DNA of 64,000 nucleotides from Desulfovibrio sp. (GTDB taxonomy: Bacteria > Desulfobacterota > Desulfovibrionia > Desulfovibrionales > Desulfovibrionaceae): contig JACQYS010000016.1 in assembly GCA_016208105.1 (NCBI GenBank), forward strand, positions 1-64,000, read 5' to 3'. Both the position numbers and the translations under genes were made by a program. This document shows, in pieces, positions 43,904 through 52,079 of this stretch (position 1 is its first letter; each line of letters opens with the position of its first letter). The notes under the pieces are model-generated. The model was not told the origin of the DNA. It searched no databases and saw only the letters and a list, made by a program, of their open reading frames with translations.

Positions 43904-44542
43904 TCAGGGGCATGCTCCGCTGGCAACCGGGGAAGGCTTGCGGCAGACGATTCGGCCCATGACCCGGGGCGGATCGTCCAGGAAACCCTCGTAATGCTCA
44001 AGCACCTCCCAACCTTCAAACCAGGCCGCCAGCTCGCCGCGCCCAAGCAGATGGTCCGGATTGCGGGGTTTGCCGTAGGCTTCCTGGCCCTCCAGGTACG
44101 TCTCGTAGACGAACATGCCTCCGGGGATCAGGCAATCGCGCAGCCCCCCAATGAGAGGGCGGTGCAGATATCGAAAGACCATCACCGCGCCGAAGGCCTG
44201 GGCCTCGAAAACAGGCGGTTCAGGTGTTTCCAGGTCAAGCCGCATGAACCGGACGTTCTCCGGGTGGCCCGCCTCGGCCACGCTCTCCAGGGCAAGCGAG
44301 GATTTGTCCACGAGCACAACGCGCGCCCCGAGACCTGCTAGATACAGGCCGTTTCTCCCGTCGCCGCAGGCCACGTCCAGCACAGGGCCCAGACCAGCCG
44401 CCTGGAGCAGTGCACCGCTCCATCGCACCAGAAGCCCGGAGGCCTTGCGCGCAACCCCGGAGAGGGTCTGCGGACCTCCCTCGCGCGCGCCCTGCCCCGC
44501 TTCACAGACTTTGGGCGTTTGAATCCCTTTCGCGTTCGCCAT
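43904..44542 (-). CDS. Class I SAM-dependent methyltransferase (TehB-like)
   Basis: The 212-residue protein has the SAM loop VLDVACGDGRNGLYLAGLGA, the acidic second-strand end VVLVDKSS, and MVFRYLHRPLIGGLRDCLIPGGMFVYETYLEGQE, like TehB/UbiE-type methyltransferases acting on small molecules. ATG 44542 is preferred because GAGG is about 8 bases upstream; a TTG lies two codons earlier. It sits 40 bp downstream of sppA on the same strand and 34 bp before the secreted-protein gene. Substrate not identifiable. Confidence 0.82.
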   Translation of the reverse strand: MANAKGIQTPKVCEAGQGAREGGPQTLSGVARKASGLLVRWSGALLQAAGLGPVLDVACGDGRNGLYLAGLGARVVLVDKSSLALESVAEAGHPENVRFMRLDLETPEPPVFEAQAFGAVMVFRYLHRPLIGGLRDCLIPGGMFVYETYLEGQEAYGKPRNPDHLLGRGELAAWFEGWEVLEHYEGFLDDPPRVMGRIVCRKPSPVASGACP

Positions 44543-44582
44543 CAGCAAGCCTCACGCCAAAAATAGCTTTCTCCTTTGGATA

Positions 44583-45581
44583 TCATCGCCACTGTTCCGG
44601 CAGCGCTTGGGGCCAGAGGTAGTAGAATCCGGCGTCCACAGGCATTCCCAGGCTCTCCAGGCCGATGCTGACCCCGAGCGTCTTGGCTCCCTCCCCGCCC
44701 CATTGCCCGGTTGCCGCATTGTAGTAGGTGTCGTCTTCGTATTTCGACCTGCGGTAGACCACCACCTTGGCGTTTTCCGCCACTCCGGCAAGGGCTTTGG
44801 CCCTGGCCAGGGCGTCCCTGGGATATCCCAGCCTGTCCACAAGCCCAAGCTCCTTGGCCTTCCCCCCGGCGTACACACCCGCCCTGGCGGCCTCGTCCTT
44901 TTGGGAGCGTGAGAGCTTCCGTTTAGATGCCAGAAGCTCCAGGAACATGGCGTTCATCTGATCGATCATCTCCTGGGTGATGCGGCGCTCCTCTTCGGTT
45001 GAGGCCCGAAAGGGCGAGCCCATGTCTTTGAGCGATCCGGACTTGGTCACCTCGGCATCAACCCCGATTTTGCCCATGAGCCCCGCCAGCTTTGGCGAAA
45101 CAAAGAGCGTCCCAACGGATCCGACCACGGAAGCCGGGGTGGCCTGGATCTCGTCGGCTGCCAGGGCCAGGTAATAGCCGCCTGAAGCGCATACGGTCAT
45201 TGCCTGAGCCACAACCTTCACATGCGTTGAAGCCTTGTACGCCTCGATCTCCTTAAAAAGCATGTCCGTACCGGCCACCGTGCCGCCAGGGCTGTCGATG
45301 AGAAGCACCAGGGCTTTCACGTTCTTGTCCTTGGCGGCTTTTCTCAAGATGGCCGTCGCTTCCTGCACCGTTCCCGGGCGTGAGGACAAAAGACCCTGGC
45401 GTGGCCCCAGGCCGATGAAGCCGCTCACGGGCAGCACCAATACCTTTGCGGAACCGCTCCCTTCAAGCACGGACTGTGTAAGCGACGTTGATGCCGGATC
45501 CCCGAACAGGCTCAGCCGGGGGGAGCACCCGGCGGCTGTTGCCAGAATCAGCATGAGAGAAAGAACGATACGGGCGGGCAT
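44583..45581 (-). CDS. Signal peptide peptidase SppA, S49 family
   Basis: This 332-residue peptidase begins with a lipoprotein-type signal (LATAAGCS, Cys19). The S49 core shows LLIDSPGG, the nucleophile Ser133 in CASGGYYLALAADEI, and the general-base Lys180 in VTKSGSLKDMGSP, the same spacing as in the short SppA of Bacillus. It degrades cleaved signal peptides in the membrane. A lipid-anchored SppA is less usual than the transmembrane form. GGAGG precedes ATG 45581. Confidence 0.88.
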   Translation of the reverse strand: MPARIVLSLMLILATAAGCSPRLSLFGDPASTSLTQSVLEGSGSAKVLVLPVSGFIGLGPRQGLLSSRPGTVQEATAILRKAAKDKNVKALVLLIDSPGGTVAGTDMLFKEIEAYKASTHVKVVAQAMTVCASGGYYLALAADEIQATPASVVGSVGTLFVSPKLAGLMGKIGVDAEVTKSGSLKDMGSPFRASTEEERRITQEMIDQMNAMFLELLASKRKLSRSQKDEAARAGVYAGGKAKELGLVDRLGYPRDALARAKALAGVAENAKVVVYRRSKYEDDTYYNAATGQWGGEGAKTLGVSIGLESLGMPVDAGFYYLWPQALPEQWR

Positions 45582-45967
45582 GCCTGGCCTCCAAGTTCAG
45601 GTTCGATCTTGGTTTATCCCATGAAAACAGTTCTGTTGTCACCTTACGGAATGTTGGCAAAGGTGGTCGAATAGGCCGTAACCCACACCAAAAGCCTGTA
45701 GTTACCTGAAGCGCGGCATGGACGCTGGCCTTCAATCGTAAATGGAAAACAGGAACGCGTGTACGGCTACAGACTCTTGTCTGGCATACCCAATGGGACG
45801 AACAGTATATGGGGCACTCGCACTCTATCGTTTGACGCAACGTACCCTCTGCCACTCCTCTTTATCGCGCAAATATAATCCGCACATTCTGTGGTTTGGA
45901 CACTTGCTATTTCATAGCACTTACTGCTAGATGCCTCTAGAAGTTGTACCCTGCAGTGGAGGTCCGC
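45582..45967. other. 386-bp intergenic region
   Basis: I see no gene here. The base composition is more AT-rich than the neighbours. The only clear structure is the inverted repeat at 45905-45919, described separately. Confidence 0.5.
45905..45919 (+). promoter_or_regulatory. Palindrome before the ribbon-helix-helix-like gene
   Basis: TGCTAT and ATAGCA form a perfect 6-base inverted repeat with a 3-base centre. TTGGAC (45896-45901) just upstream could be a -35 box, so the palindrome would fall between the promoter boxes, 48 bp before the start of a putative DNA-binding protein. It is a candidate autoregulatory operator. Confidence 0.4.
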
Positions 45968-46516
45968 ATGAACGGGAAAGCGCGAGCCACCAGATGGCGT
46001 GCCAGGCAAGTCGCAGAGGGTGGAAAACCCATCGGCGTAACTCTTACCGCGGGAGCAGCTCAAGCGCTTGAGTCCTTGCAGGCCGTTTACCGCATGTCGC
46101 AACGCGAAGCCATCTCACAGGCTTTAGAACTTGCGGCAGGACATCCCGAGCTGTTTCATTCCACCAGAGAGATGCCACTGTCGGATGTTTTGGGAGAAGG
46201 TTCCACATCACGGAGAATCGAAGAGCTGGAACTTCGACTTGAAATGCTGGAAGCCACTCTCGCCAAGAAAGCCGAGGAAGAACAGCAAGCTTCAGCACCA
46301 AACCAAGCCCAGGAAGACAAAGCGATACTTATCGCCTTTACCGCAAAGCAGATGCTTGAGCATGGTGAACGCATGTCCCGCGTGCAGCTATATGCGCTGG
46401 CAAAGCAGCACAACATGCCCGTTCCACCTACACAGCATGACTATAACGTTTTCATTTCCTACCACATGGACATGATACGCGAAATGATGCGCAGCCTAAA
46501 GGAGCGTACGCATTAA
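45968..46516 (+). CDS. Putative ribbon-helix-helix DNA-binding protein with coiled coil
   Basis: In this 182-residue protein, the segment GVTLTAGAAQALESLQAVYRMSQREAISQALELAAGH (about 22-58) has the strand-helix-helix pattern of ribbon-helix-helix regulators. RRIEELELRLEMLEATLAKKAEEEQQ (about 80-105) is a coiled coil, and a helical C-terminal domain (FTAKQMLEHGERMSRVQLYALAKQHNMPV) follows. GGAGG precedes ATG 45968. The family is not recognised; a plasmid-type or phage-type regulator is possible. Its end overlaps the convergent SagB-type gene by 4 bp. Confidence 0.6.
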   Translation: MNGKARATRWRARQVAEGGKPIGVTLTAGAAQALESLQAVYRMSQREAISQALELAAGHPELFHSTREMPLSDVLGEGSTSRRIEELELRLEMLEATLAKKAEEEQQASAPNQAQEDKAILIAFTAKQMLEHGERMSRVQLYALAKQHNMPVPPTQHDYNVFISYHMDMIREMMRSLKERTH

Positions 46517-47991
46517 CGGCTGCGGGTAGGCCCCACGGCAACCACGTAGGCAAGCCCAGCCCCGTCGGGCAAGCCCAAGAGTTCGGCGGCATCCCCGTCG
46601 AAGAAAGCACCCACGCCGCAAGCCCCGATCCCCAGGGATTCAGCGGCCAAATACAATCTGTGCCCCAGCCGCCCCGCAGCCTGGAGCGCTCCCCGGTACC
46701 CCCTGTCTCCCAGACACGGTTCCAGCTCGGAAAAATCGACAAGAAACAGTACGTGCATGGCCGCATCGCGCATCCAGAGCTGGTCCAGGCATACCTTGGC
46801 CATGGCTTCGCGCATGTCGCCGTCACGGCGCAGGCCGATGCGCATGTTCAGACGGTCAAACAGGGAAAAACCCATTGGGATAGGCGGCGCCGCAGGGGAC
46901 AACACCCCCACTGTGCAGGCCTCTTCAGCGGGATGCCCACCCGGGGGATACAAAGGGCCGGACAGGCTCGCCAGCATCTTGAGCATCGCGCCCCTATACT
47001 GCGAATCCGAAATGAAATTTCTCCTGGAGCGTCTGGCGGACATGGCCGGGAACAGCTTTGTCTGTTCGTAGAAGCCGCTGGGCGAAGCACACCCCTGCCA
47101 GTTCAGTCCCGCCCCCAGCCTGGTGTGCCGGGCCGGCGGCATGGCCGCGTCCTGGCCGACAAGCCTGGAGCAAGCGGAATGCACGGCCTGCACCCCGCTC
47201 ATGGGGGCGTCCGCTGGAGAACACCTGCTGACCAACGCCGAATCTTCAGGCAGCGGTCCAAGATTGCCATTGGCGGACCGGCCATGGCCAGGACAGAACC
47301 TGATAACGCTCAAACAACCTTCCAGGGCGGCGTCAATGCCAAGAAATCCAGCGACCGCCGCGTCGTCGAAGTTGAGCTCCACCCGCACAGGAACGTCGTA
47401 GGCACCAAATCCCAGGGCCAATCCTTCCACCATGTGTCCGGCGTCCAGATTCAGATAGCGGTAGGCCCGGGTGCGGTACTTCCAGGCGGTACGATAGAAA
47501 ATGGCCGTAACGAACACAAACGCCTCGCCCTCAAGGGATGAGCGATGCGGCAGTCCAAGCGATGCAGGGGTTGGAAACCCTGTGCGCAGTTCGGTCAGGC
47601 CATGCCCGCCAACATCATAGTGGTACAGTCCGGCATCAAGACCCGCCCCGCCTGGCCAGGCCAGATATGCTTCACATGGATAGAGGGCGCCTGCGGATGG
47701 GCACGCCCTGTAAAAGGATTCGCGTTCCTTGCGGGGGCTCGACCTGGTAAGCCCGGCCCCGTGAAACAAAATGGCCGAAAGTTCATCCAGGCCAAGGGGC
47801 TTGGCCTCTCCGGGGTTTGGAACTCTCCACAAGGAGACCTCTGGCAAGTCGACGTCCCTGGGGAGGGAGAAAAGCCGCAACCCCCCATAGCTCTTGAATT
47901 TCGATGGCTGGTTCACCCAGTCCACACCCATGCCGGTGAGCTTGCCCCGGCTGTGGGCCACGACGTCGTGATAGATTCTCGCTGTTATCAC
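46513..47991 (-). CDS. SagB-type double nitroreductase-domain protein
   Basis: This 492-residue protein has two nitroreductase-like halves. The first has RACPSAGALYPCEAYLAW and GLYHYD, the signature of SagB/ThcOx-type FMN oxidases. The second has SARRSRRNF, QAAGRLGHRLYLAAESLGIGACGVGAF and DGAGLAYVVAVGP. SagB-type enzymes oxidise azolines in modified peptides, but stand-alone double-domain forms without a cyclodehydratase, as here, have no established substrate. The start is GTG 47991: its GTGA overlaps the TGA of the DUF4079 gene, the usual sign of translational coupling. Confidence 0.82.
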   Translation of the reverse strand: MITARIYHDVVAHSRGKLTGMGVDWVNQPSKFKSYGGLRLFSLPRDVDLPEVSLWRVPNPGEAKPLGLDELSAILFHGAGLTRSSPRKERESFYRACPSAGALYPCEAYLAWPGGAGLDAGLYHYDVGGHGLTELRTGFPTPASLGLPHRSSLEGEAFVFVTAIFYRTAWKYRTRAYRYLNLDAGHMVEGLALGFGAYDVPVRVELNFDDAAVAGFLGIDAALEGCLSVIRFCPGHGRSANGNLGPLPEDSALVSRCSPADAPMSGVQAVHSACSRLVGQDAAMPPARHTRLGAGLNWQGCASPSGFYEQTKLFPAMSARRSRRNFISDSQYRGAMLKMLASLSGPLYPPGGHPAEEACTVGVLSPAAPPIPMGFSLFDRLNMRIGLRRDGDMREAMAKVCLDQLWMRDAAMHVLFLVDFSELEPCLGDRGYRGALQAAGRLGHRLYLAAESLGIGACGVGAFFDGDAAELLGLPDGAGLAYVVAVGPTRSR

Positions 47992-48410
47992 CAGATGAAA
48001 TCCTTCAGTACGTGGTAACCGGTGTACACCTGCACAAGTGCCAGAATGGCCAACAGGGTGTTGCCGATTCCATGGACCAGGGCCAGAGGGTTCCCCGGCT
48101 TCTTGGTCTTGTTCAGGGACTGGCCCGTGGCCGTGCCCGAAACGATTAACACCAGCATGACCAATGCGATTCCAGCATGGGTTTTGGCGGCGAAGGGGGC
48201 TCCCCAGAAAAACCAGGTCATGAACAGGCCCCCGCACATACCCGCGGCAAGCCCGACCATGGCGAATCGCCCGAGTAGAACATGACGCTTCCACTGGAAT
48301 ATGGTTTTTCTCCCCAGATGCTGGGATTTGAAACGCGCATATCCCAAAGTGAAAACATAGAGCGTCAAGAGGATAAGACACAGCATCATCGCTGGATGAA
48401 CGTAGAGCAT
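47988..48410 (-). CDS. DUF4079 family membrane protein
   Basis: This 140-residue protein has four hydrophobic segments: MLYVHPAMMLCLILLTLYVF, LGRFAMVGLAAGMCGGLFM, THAGIALVMLVLIVSGTATG, and LVHGIGNTLLAILALVQVYTG. Conserved His residues on the membrane segments (HPAM, KTHAG, VHGIG) resemble a heme-binding four-helix membrane cytochrome of the DUF4079 group. It could pass electrons to or from the coupled nitroreductase-type enzyme. GAGG precedes ATG 48410. Confidence 0.78.
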   Translation of the reverse strand: MLYVHPAMMLCLILLTLYVFTLGYARFKSQHLGRKTIFQWKRHVLLGRFAMVGLAAGMCGGLFMTWFFWGAPFAAKTHAGIALVMLVLIVSGTATGQSLNKTKKPGNPLALVHGIGNTLLAILALVQVYTGYHVLKDFIW

Positions 48411-48525
48411 GGAGTCCTCAGGGAGTTGGGCTGTTGCCAAGCCCTTGCCCGCCGGGTAAGAATGATTGTCTTGCCCGCCAAAAAGCGGCTGCCGTCGGAC
48501 GATTAATTATTATCTACCTGATATC

Positions 48526-49527
48526 ATGCACATAGGCAACCTATCCTTCACCGAAGCAGGACGATCCGTACGGGCGGGTGAGCACTTGACCGGAGCGGCC
48601 TTGGACCGTTTCGTCCAGGCAGTGGCCAGTGCCAAGGCTGACCAGTTCGTTAAGCTTCTGGCCGCCGCCCGTGACATACGAATCGAGCGGATCGGCCGGA
48701 CCGTGAGCCTGTGCGCCATAGTCAACGCTAAGAGCGGCCGCTGCTCGGAAAACTGCGCCTTCTGCGCCCAATCCGCGCATCACGAAACGAACGCTCCGGT
48801 GTATCCCTTCATGAGCCCGGCCCAGGTTGCTCAAGCGGCTGAATCCATGCTGCACATGGGAGCGCGGCGCTTCGGCATCGTCACCAGCGGCCTTTCTCCC
48901 TCCGGAAAAGACTTCAACAACCTTCTCGAATCGGTGCGGGCCGTGGCCAAGCTCGGCATGGAAGCGGACGCGTCCTGCGGCGTTCTTACTCGCGACCAAC
49001 TGGCCGTTTTGAAGAATGCCGGTCTCAAAGCCTACCACCACAACCTGGAAACCGCCCGCAGTTTCTTCCCGAAAATTTGCACCACCCACGACTACGAACG
49101 TGATGTCCAGACCGTGAGCGACGCCGTTGCCGTGGGGCTGTACGTTTGTTCAGGGGGCATCATGGGCTTGGGCGAAAGCTGGGACCAGCGGGCCGAACTG
49201 GCACTGACCCTGCGTGAGCTCGGGGTGCCTTCAGTGCCGATGAATTTCCTGCTCCCCATCCCCGGGACTCCCATGGGAACCCGCGCCCCGCTCTCGTCCG
49301 AAGAGGCCCTCAAGATAATCGCCCTCTTTCGTTTTCTTCTACCCGATGCCCACATCCGCATCTGCGGCGGCCGCCAGATCGTCTTCGGCCAAAATAGCGG
49401 GATACTGCCATTGGAAGCCGGGGCCAGCGGACTCATGATCGGCGATTACCTCACCACCAAGGGCTTGGACGCCAAGGCGGATATTGAAGCCATCCTCAAG
49501 GCTGGCTGGGAGATCGCCGGTGATTGA
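48526..49527 (+). CDS. bioB: Biotin synthase
   Basis: This 333-residue radical-SAM enzyme inserts sulfur into dethiobiotin, the last step of biotin synthesis. Cys73, Cys77 and Cys80 in GRCSENCAFCAQS bind the [4Fe-4S] cluster and SAM. CGVLTRDQ, AYHHNLETARSFFPKICTTHDYE, CSGGIMGLGE, NFLLPIPGTP and ICGGRQ follow in the order of the family. It is the first gene of the biotin operon. No BirA-type operator is visible in the short upstream region. It overlaps bioF by 8 bp. Confidence 0.96.
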   Translation: MHIGNLSFTEAGRSVRAGEHLTGAALDRFVQAVASAKADQFVKLLAAARDIRIERIGRTVSLCAIVNAKSGRCSENCAFCAQSAHHETNAPVYPFMSPAQVAQAAESMLHMGARRFGIVTSGLSPSGKDFNNLLESVRAVAKLGMEADASCGVLTRDQLAVLKNAGLKAYHHNLETARSFFPKICTTHDYERDVQTVSDAVAVGLYVCSGGIMGLGESWDQRAELALTLRELGVPSVPMNFLLPIPGTPMGTRAPLSSEEALKIIALFRFLLPDAHIRICGGRQIVFGQNSGILPLEAGASGLMIGDYLTTKGLDAKADIEAILKAGWEIAGD

Positions 49528-50674
49528 GAAAAGCTACCGGGCTGTGCTGTCCGAGCTGGAGGGGCTTCACCGTCTGCGAAAAACCCGGGCCTTCGATCCG
49601 TCCCGGCCGGGAGTGCTGAACGTCTCCTCCAACGACTACCTGGGACTGTCGCGCCACCCGGAGTGCATCGCCCGGGCCTGCGAATACGCCCATGCCTGGG
49701 GCGCTGGCTCCGCCTCCTCCCGGCTTATCTGCGGCACGCTCCCCATCCACGAGGCCCTCGAGGCCAAGCTTGCCCGGCTGAAGGGAAGCGAGACGGCCCT
49801 GGTGATGGGGTCCGGGTTCCAGACCAACTCCTCGGTGCTGGCCGCCCTGCTCGACCGCCAGGCCCTGGGAGCAGAGCCCTTGGTCTTCGCGGACAAGCTC
49901 AATCACGCCAGCATGCACGAAGGCTGCCGGTTGGCCGGAGTCCGGCAGATACGGTTCAGGCACCTGGACCTGAATCATCTGGAATCGCTTCTGACCAAGC
50001 ATGCCAACGCGACTGCACCACGCTTCATTCTCTCCGAAAGCGTCTTTTCCATGGATGGCGACCGGACAGACGTGCAGGTACTGGCCAGTTTGGCCGACCG
50101 CTTCGGCGCCTTCCTCTACCTGGACGAGGCTCACGCCGTTGGCGTTTTGGGACAGAGGGGGCTCGGCCTGGCCAGCGGCGTCGCCATTGCCCAAGGCCTG
50201 ATCATGGGAACGTTCAGCAAGGCCCTGGGCAGCTACGGGGCCTACGTGTGCTGCTCCAGCACCGTGCGCGAATACCTTGTGAATCGGGCCCCCGGGTTCA
50301 TCTTTTCCACGGCCCTGCCGCCAGCCGCCCTTGGCGCGGCGGACGCCGCCCTGGACCTCATTTTGGGAATGGACACAGAGCGCGAACACCTGCTTTGGTG
50401 CGCAGCCCGTTTCAGAACCGCGCTGCACGCGCACGGCCTCGACACCGGCCTGTCGGACACTCAGATCGTTCCCGTCATGGCTGGAGAGGAAGCGCGCGCC
50501 CTCCGTGCCATGTCCGCATTGCAGGACGAAGGCATCCTGGCAGTGGCCGTACGCCCGCCCACAGTCCCCCCTGGGAGCAGCAGGCTTAGGATTTCGCTCA
50601 CAGCCCGGCACAGTGCAGACGACGTCGACCGGCTGGCCGAGGCTGTCATCCGGATCATGCGGCAGGTTCCGTGA
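49520..50674 (+). CDS. bioF: 8-amino-7-oxononanoate synthase
   Basis: The 384-residue PLP enzyme condenses pimeloyl-ACP or -CoA with alanine. NVSSNDYLGLSRHP, GSGFQTNSS, YLDEAHAVGVLG and MGTFSKALGSYGAYV, with the PLP Lys at 234, are family blocks. The start is GTG 49520 (VIEKSYRAVL), overlapping the bioB end by 8 bp, with GGGAGA upstream. Its own stop overlaps the next gene in a GTGA. Confidence 0.95.
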   Translation: MIEKSYRAVLSELEGLHRLRKTRAFDPSRPGVLNVSSNDYLGLSRHPECIARACEYAHAWGAGSASSRLICGTLPIHEALEAKLARLKGSETALVMGSGFQTNSSVLAALLDRQALGAEPLVFADKLNHASMHEGCRLAGVRQIRFRHLDLNHLESLLTKHANATAPRFILSESVFSMDGDRTDVQVLASLADRFGAFLYLDEAHAVGVLGQRGLGLASGVAIAQGLIMGTFSKALGSYGAYVCCSSTVREYLVNRAPGFIFSTALPPAALGAADAALDLILGMDTEREHLLWCAARFRTALHAHGLDTGLSDTQIVPVMAGEEARALRAMSALQDEGILAVAVRPPTVPPGSSRLRISLTARHSADDVDRLAEAVIRIMRQVP

Positions 50675-51303
50675 AGAGCCCGCACCTCATTTTCGTCCAT
50701 GGCTGGGGCTTCACCCCGGCCTTCTGGGACCCGCTTCGCAGCATACTCTCGCAGTACTCCAGCTCCGCCCTGGATCTCGGATTCTTCGGGCAAGAAGATG
50801 CGTCTTTCCCAACAATTCACACCGGCACCCCCTGCGTCGCAGTGGGGCATTCCCTGGGTGTACCTTGGCTTCTGCGACAGACTGAACTGCGGTATCAGGC
50901 GTTCGTGAGCCTTGGAGGCTTTGGCCGTTTCGATGTGTCGGCCGGCCCTATCCGGGCCATGCGCCGGGGGCTTGGCAAGAACGTACAGCAGGTGCTGACC
51001 GGGTTTCATCAGGCCTGCGGCCTTCCCCTGGAACTTGCGCCCGATGTATCCCAGGCTAGGCCGGACAGACTGGCCCAGGGGTTAGATTGGCTGCTCACCT
51101 GGGACGAAGCCAAAACGCTGGAAGCGCTGCCAGTGCCTGTGCTGGCCATTGCCACGCAAGACGACGCGATTGTCCCTGAAACTCTCAGCAGGTCCAGCTT
51201 TCCAAAGGACCTGATCATGCTTCCTGGCGGCGGCCACGCCTTTCCCGCAACGCGCGCCTCTGAATGTGCCGGGCTCATCACGCAATTTCTGGAGGCACAT
51301 TGA
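50671..51303 (+). CDS. Alpha/beta hydrolase, BioH-like (in the biotin operon)
   Basis: This 210-residue alpha/beta hydrolase has FVHGWGFTPAFWDPL (oxyanion region), the nucleophile in VGHSLGVPWLL, the acid in IATQDDAIVPE, and the catalytic His in PGGGHAFP. HGWG and the place between bioF and bioC point to a pimeloyl-ACP methyl-ester esterase of the BioH/BioG type, which ends the BioC-dependent pimelate pathway. It is shorter than E. coli BioH (about 256). The start is GTG 50671 in a GTGA overlap with bioF. Confidence 0.85.
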   Translation: MKSPHLIFVHGWGFTPAFWDPLRSILSQYSSSALDLGFFGQEDASFPTIHTGTPCVAVGHSLGVPWLLRQTELRYQAFVSLGGFGRFDVSAGPIRAMRRGLGKNVQQVLTGFHQACGLPLELAPDVSQARPDRLAQGLDWLLTWDEAKTLEALPVPVLAIATQDDAIVPETLSRSSFPKDLIMLPGGGHAFPATRASECAGLITQFLEAH

Positions 51304-52070
51304 GCGACGCGCGCACCACCCGCATCCGCGAGGCTTTTGGCAAAGCCACAGCCTACGACGCCCACGCCAAGCCCCAAGCTGCCACGGCCAAACGGCTCGC
51401 GGAGCTGATTCTGGCTCAAGGCCTGCCCCACGATGCCCGCATACTGGACATGGGCTGCGGCACGGGCGCTCTGGCCACGCATCTTCTGGCATCGGGCAAA
51501 CCCCGCTTCTACCTGTGTGCGGACATTTCCCCGGCCATGCTGGACCGGGCACGGCCCAAGACCATCGGACTTACTCCCGCGCCCTGTTTTGCTTGCATGG
51601 ACGCCTCCGCACCGGCCCTTTCACCCGGGTTTCATCTGGTGGCTTCCAACATGGCCCTGCACTGGGTCGCCGACGGGGCATCGGCCCTCAACCGTTTGTG
51701 GGAGCTGGTTCTGCCGGGGGGCATGCTCGCCGTGGCCGTCCCGGGCGAAAAGACCTTTGCCGCCTGGAGGGAAGCCCACCGGAATTTGGGCTTGGCGTGC
51801 GGGCTTCAGGACTTCTTCTCCGCCGCGAGCCTGTCCAGCATTTTCCCCGGCACCGCGAGCATCACGGAACAGACCATCAAGCTGAACCTCACCCGGGCCC
51901 TGGACCTGCCGCGCCACCTGAAGGCCGTTGGCGGATACGTGCCGCGCCCCGGACACACGCCCCTTGATCCCAGGCAGTTCAGGGCCGTGCTCGCCGCGCT
52001 GGACGCCACCGGCCCCGGCGCCGAATACCACGTCCTCTACGCCCTGGCCTTGAAGCCTCCCAAGGAGTAG
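51300..52070 (+). CDS. bioC: Malonyl-ACP O-methyltransferase BioC
   Basis: The 256-residue SAM methyltransferase starts the pimelate chain by methylating malonyl-ACP. IREAFGKATAYDAHAKPQ is the typical BioC N-terminus, ILDMGCGTGALATHLL the SAM loop, and LVASNMALHWVADGASALNRL the BioC block. The start is most likely TTG 51300, which overlaps the TGA of the upstream gene and has GGAGG 5 bases before it. The frame runs upstream without other conserved sequence. Confidence 0.93.
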   Translation: MSDARTTRIREAFGKATAYDAHAKPQAATAKRLAELILAQGLPHDARILDMGCGTGALATHLLASGKPRFYLCADISPAMLDRARPKTIGLTPAPCFACMDASAPALSPGFHLVASNMALHWVADGASALNRLWELVLPGGMLAVAVPGEKTFAAWREAHRNLGLACGLQDFFSAASLSSIFPGTASITEQTIKLNLTRALDLPRHLKAVGGYVPRPGHTPLDPRQFRAVLAALDATGPGAEYHVLYALALKPPKE

Positions 52071-52079
52071 ACGTCTTTC

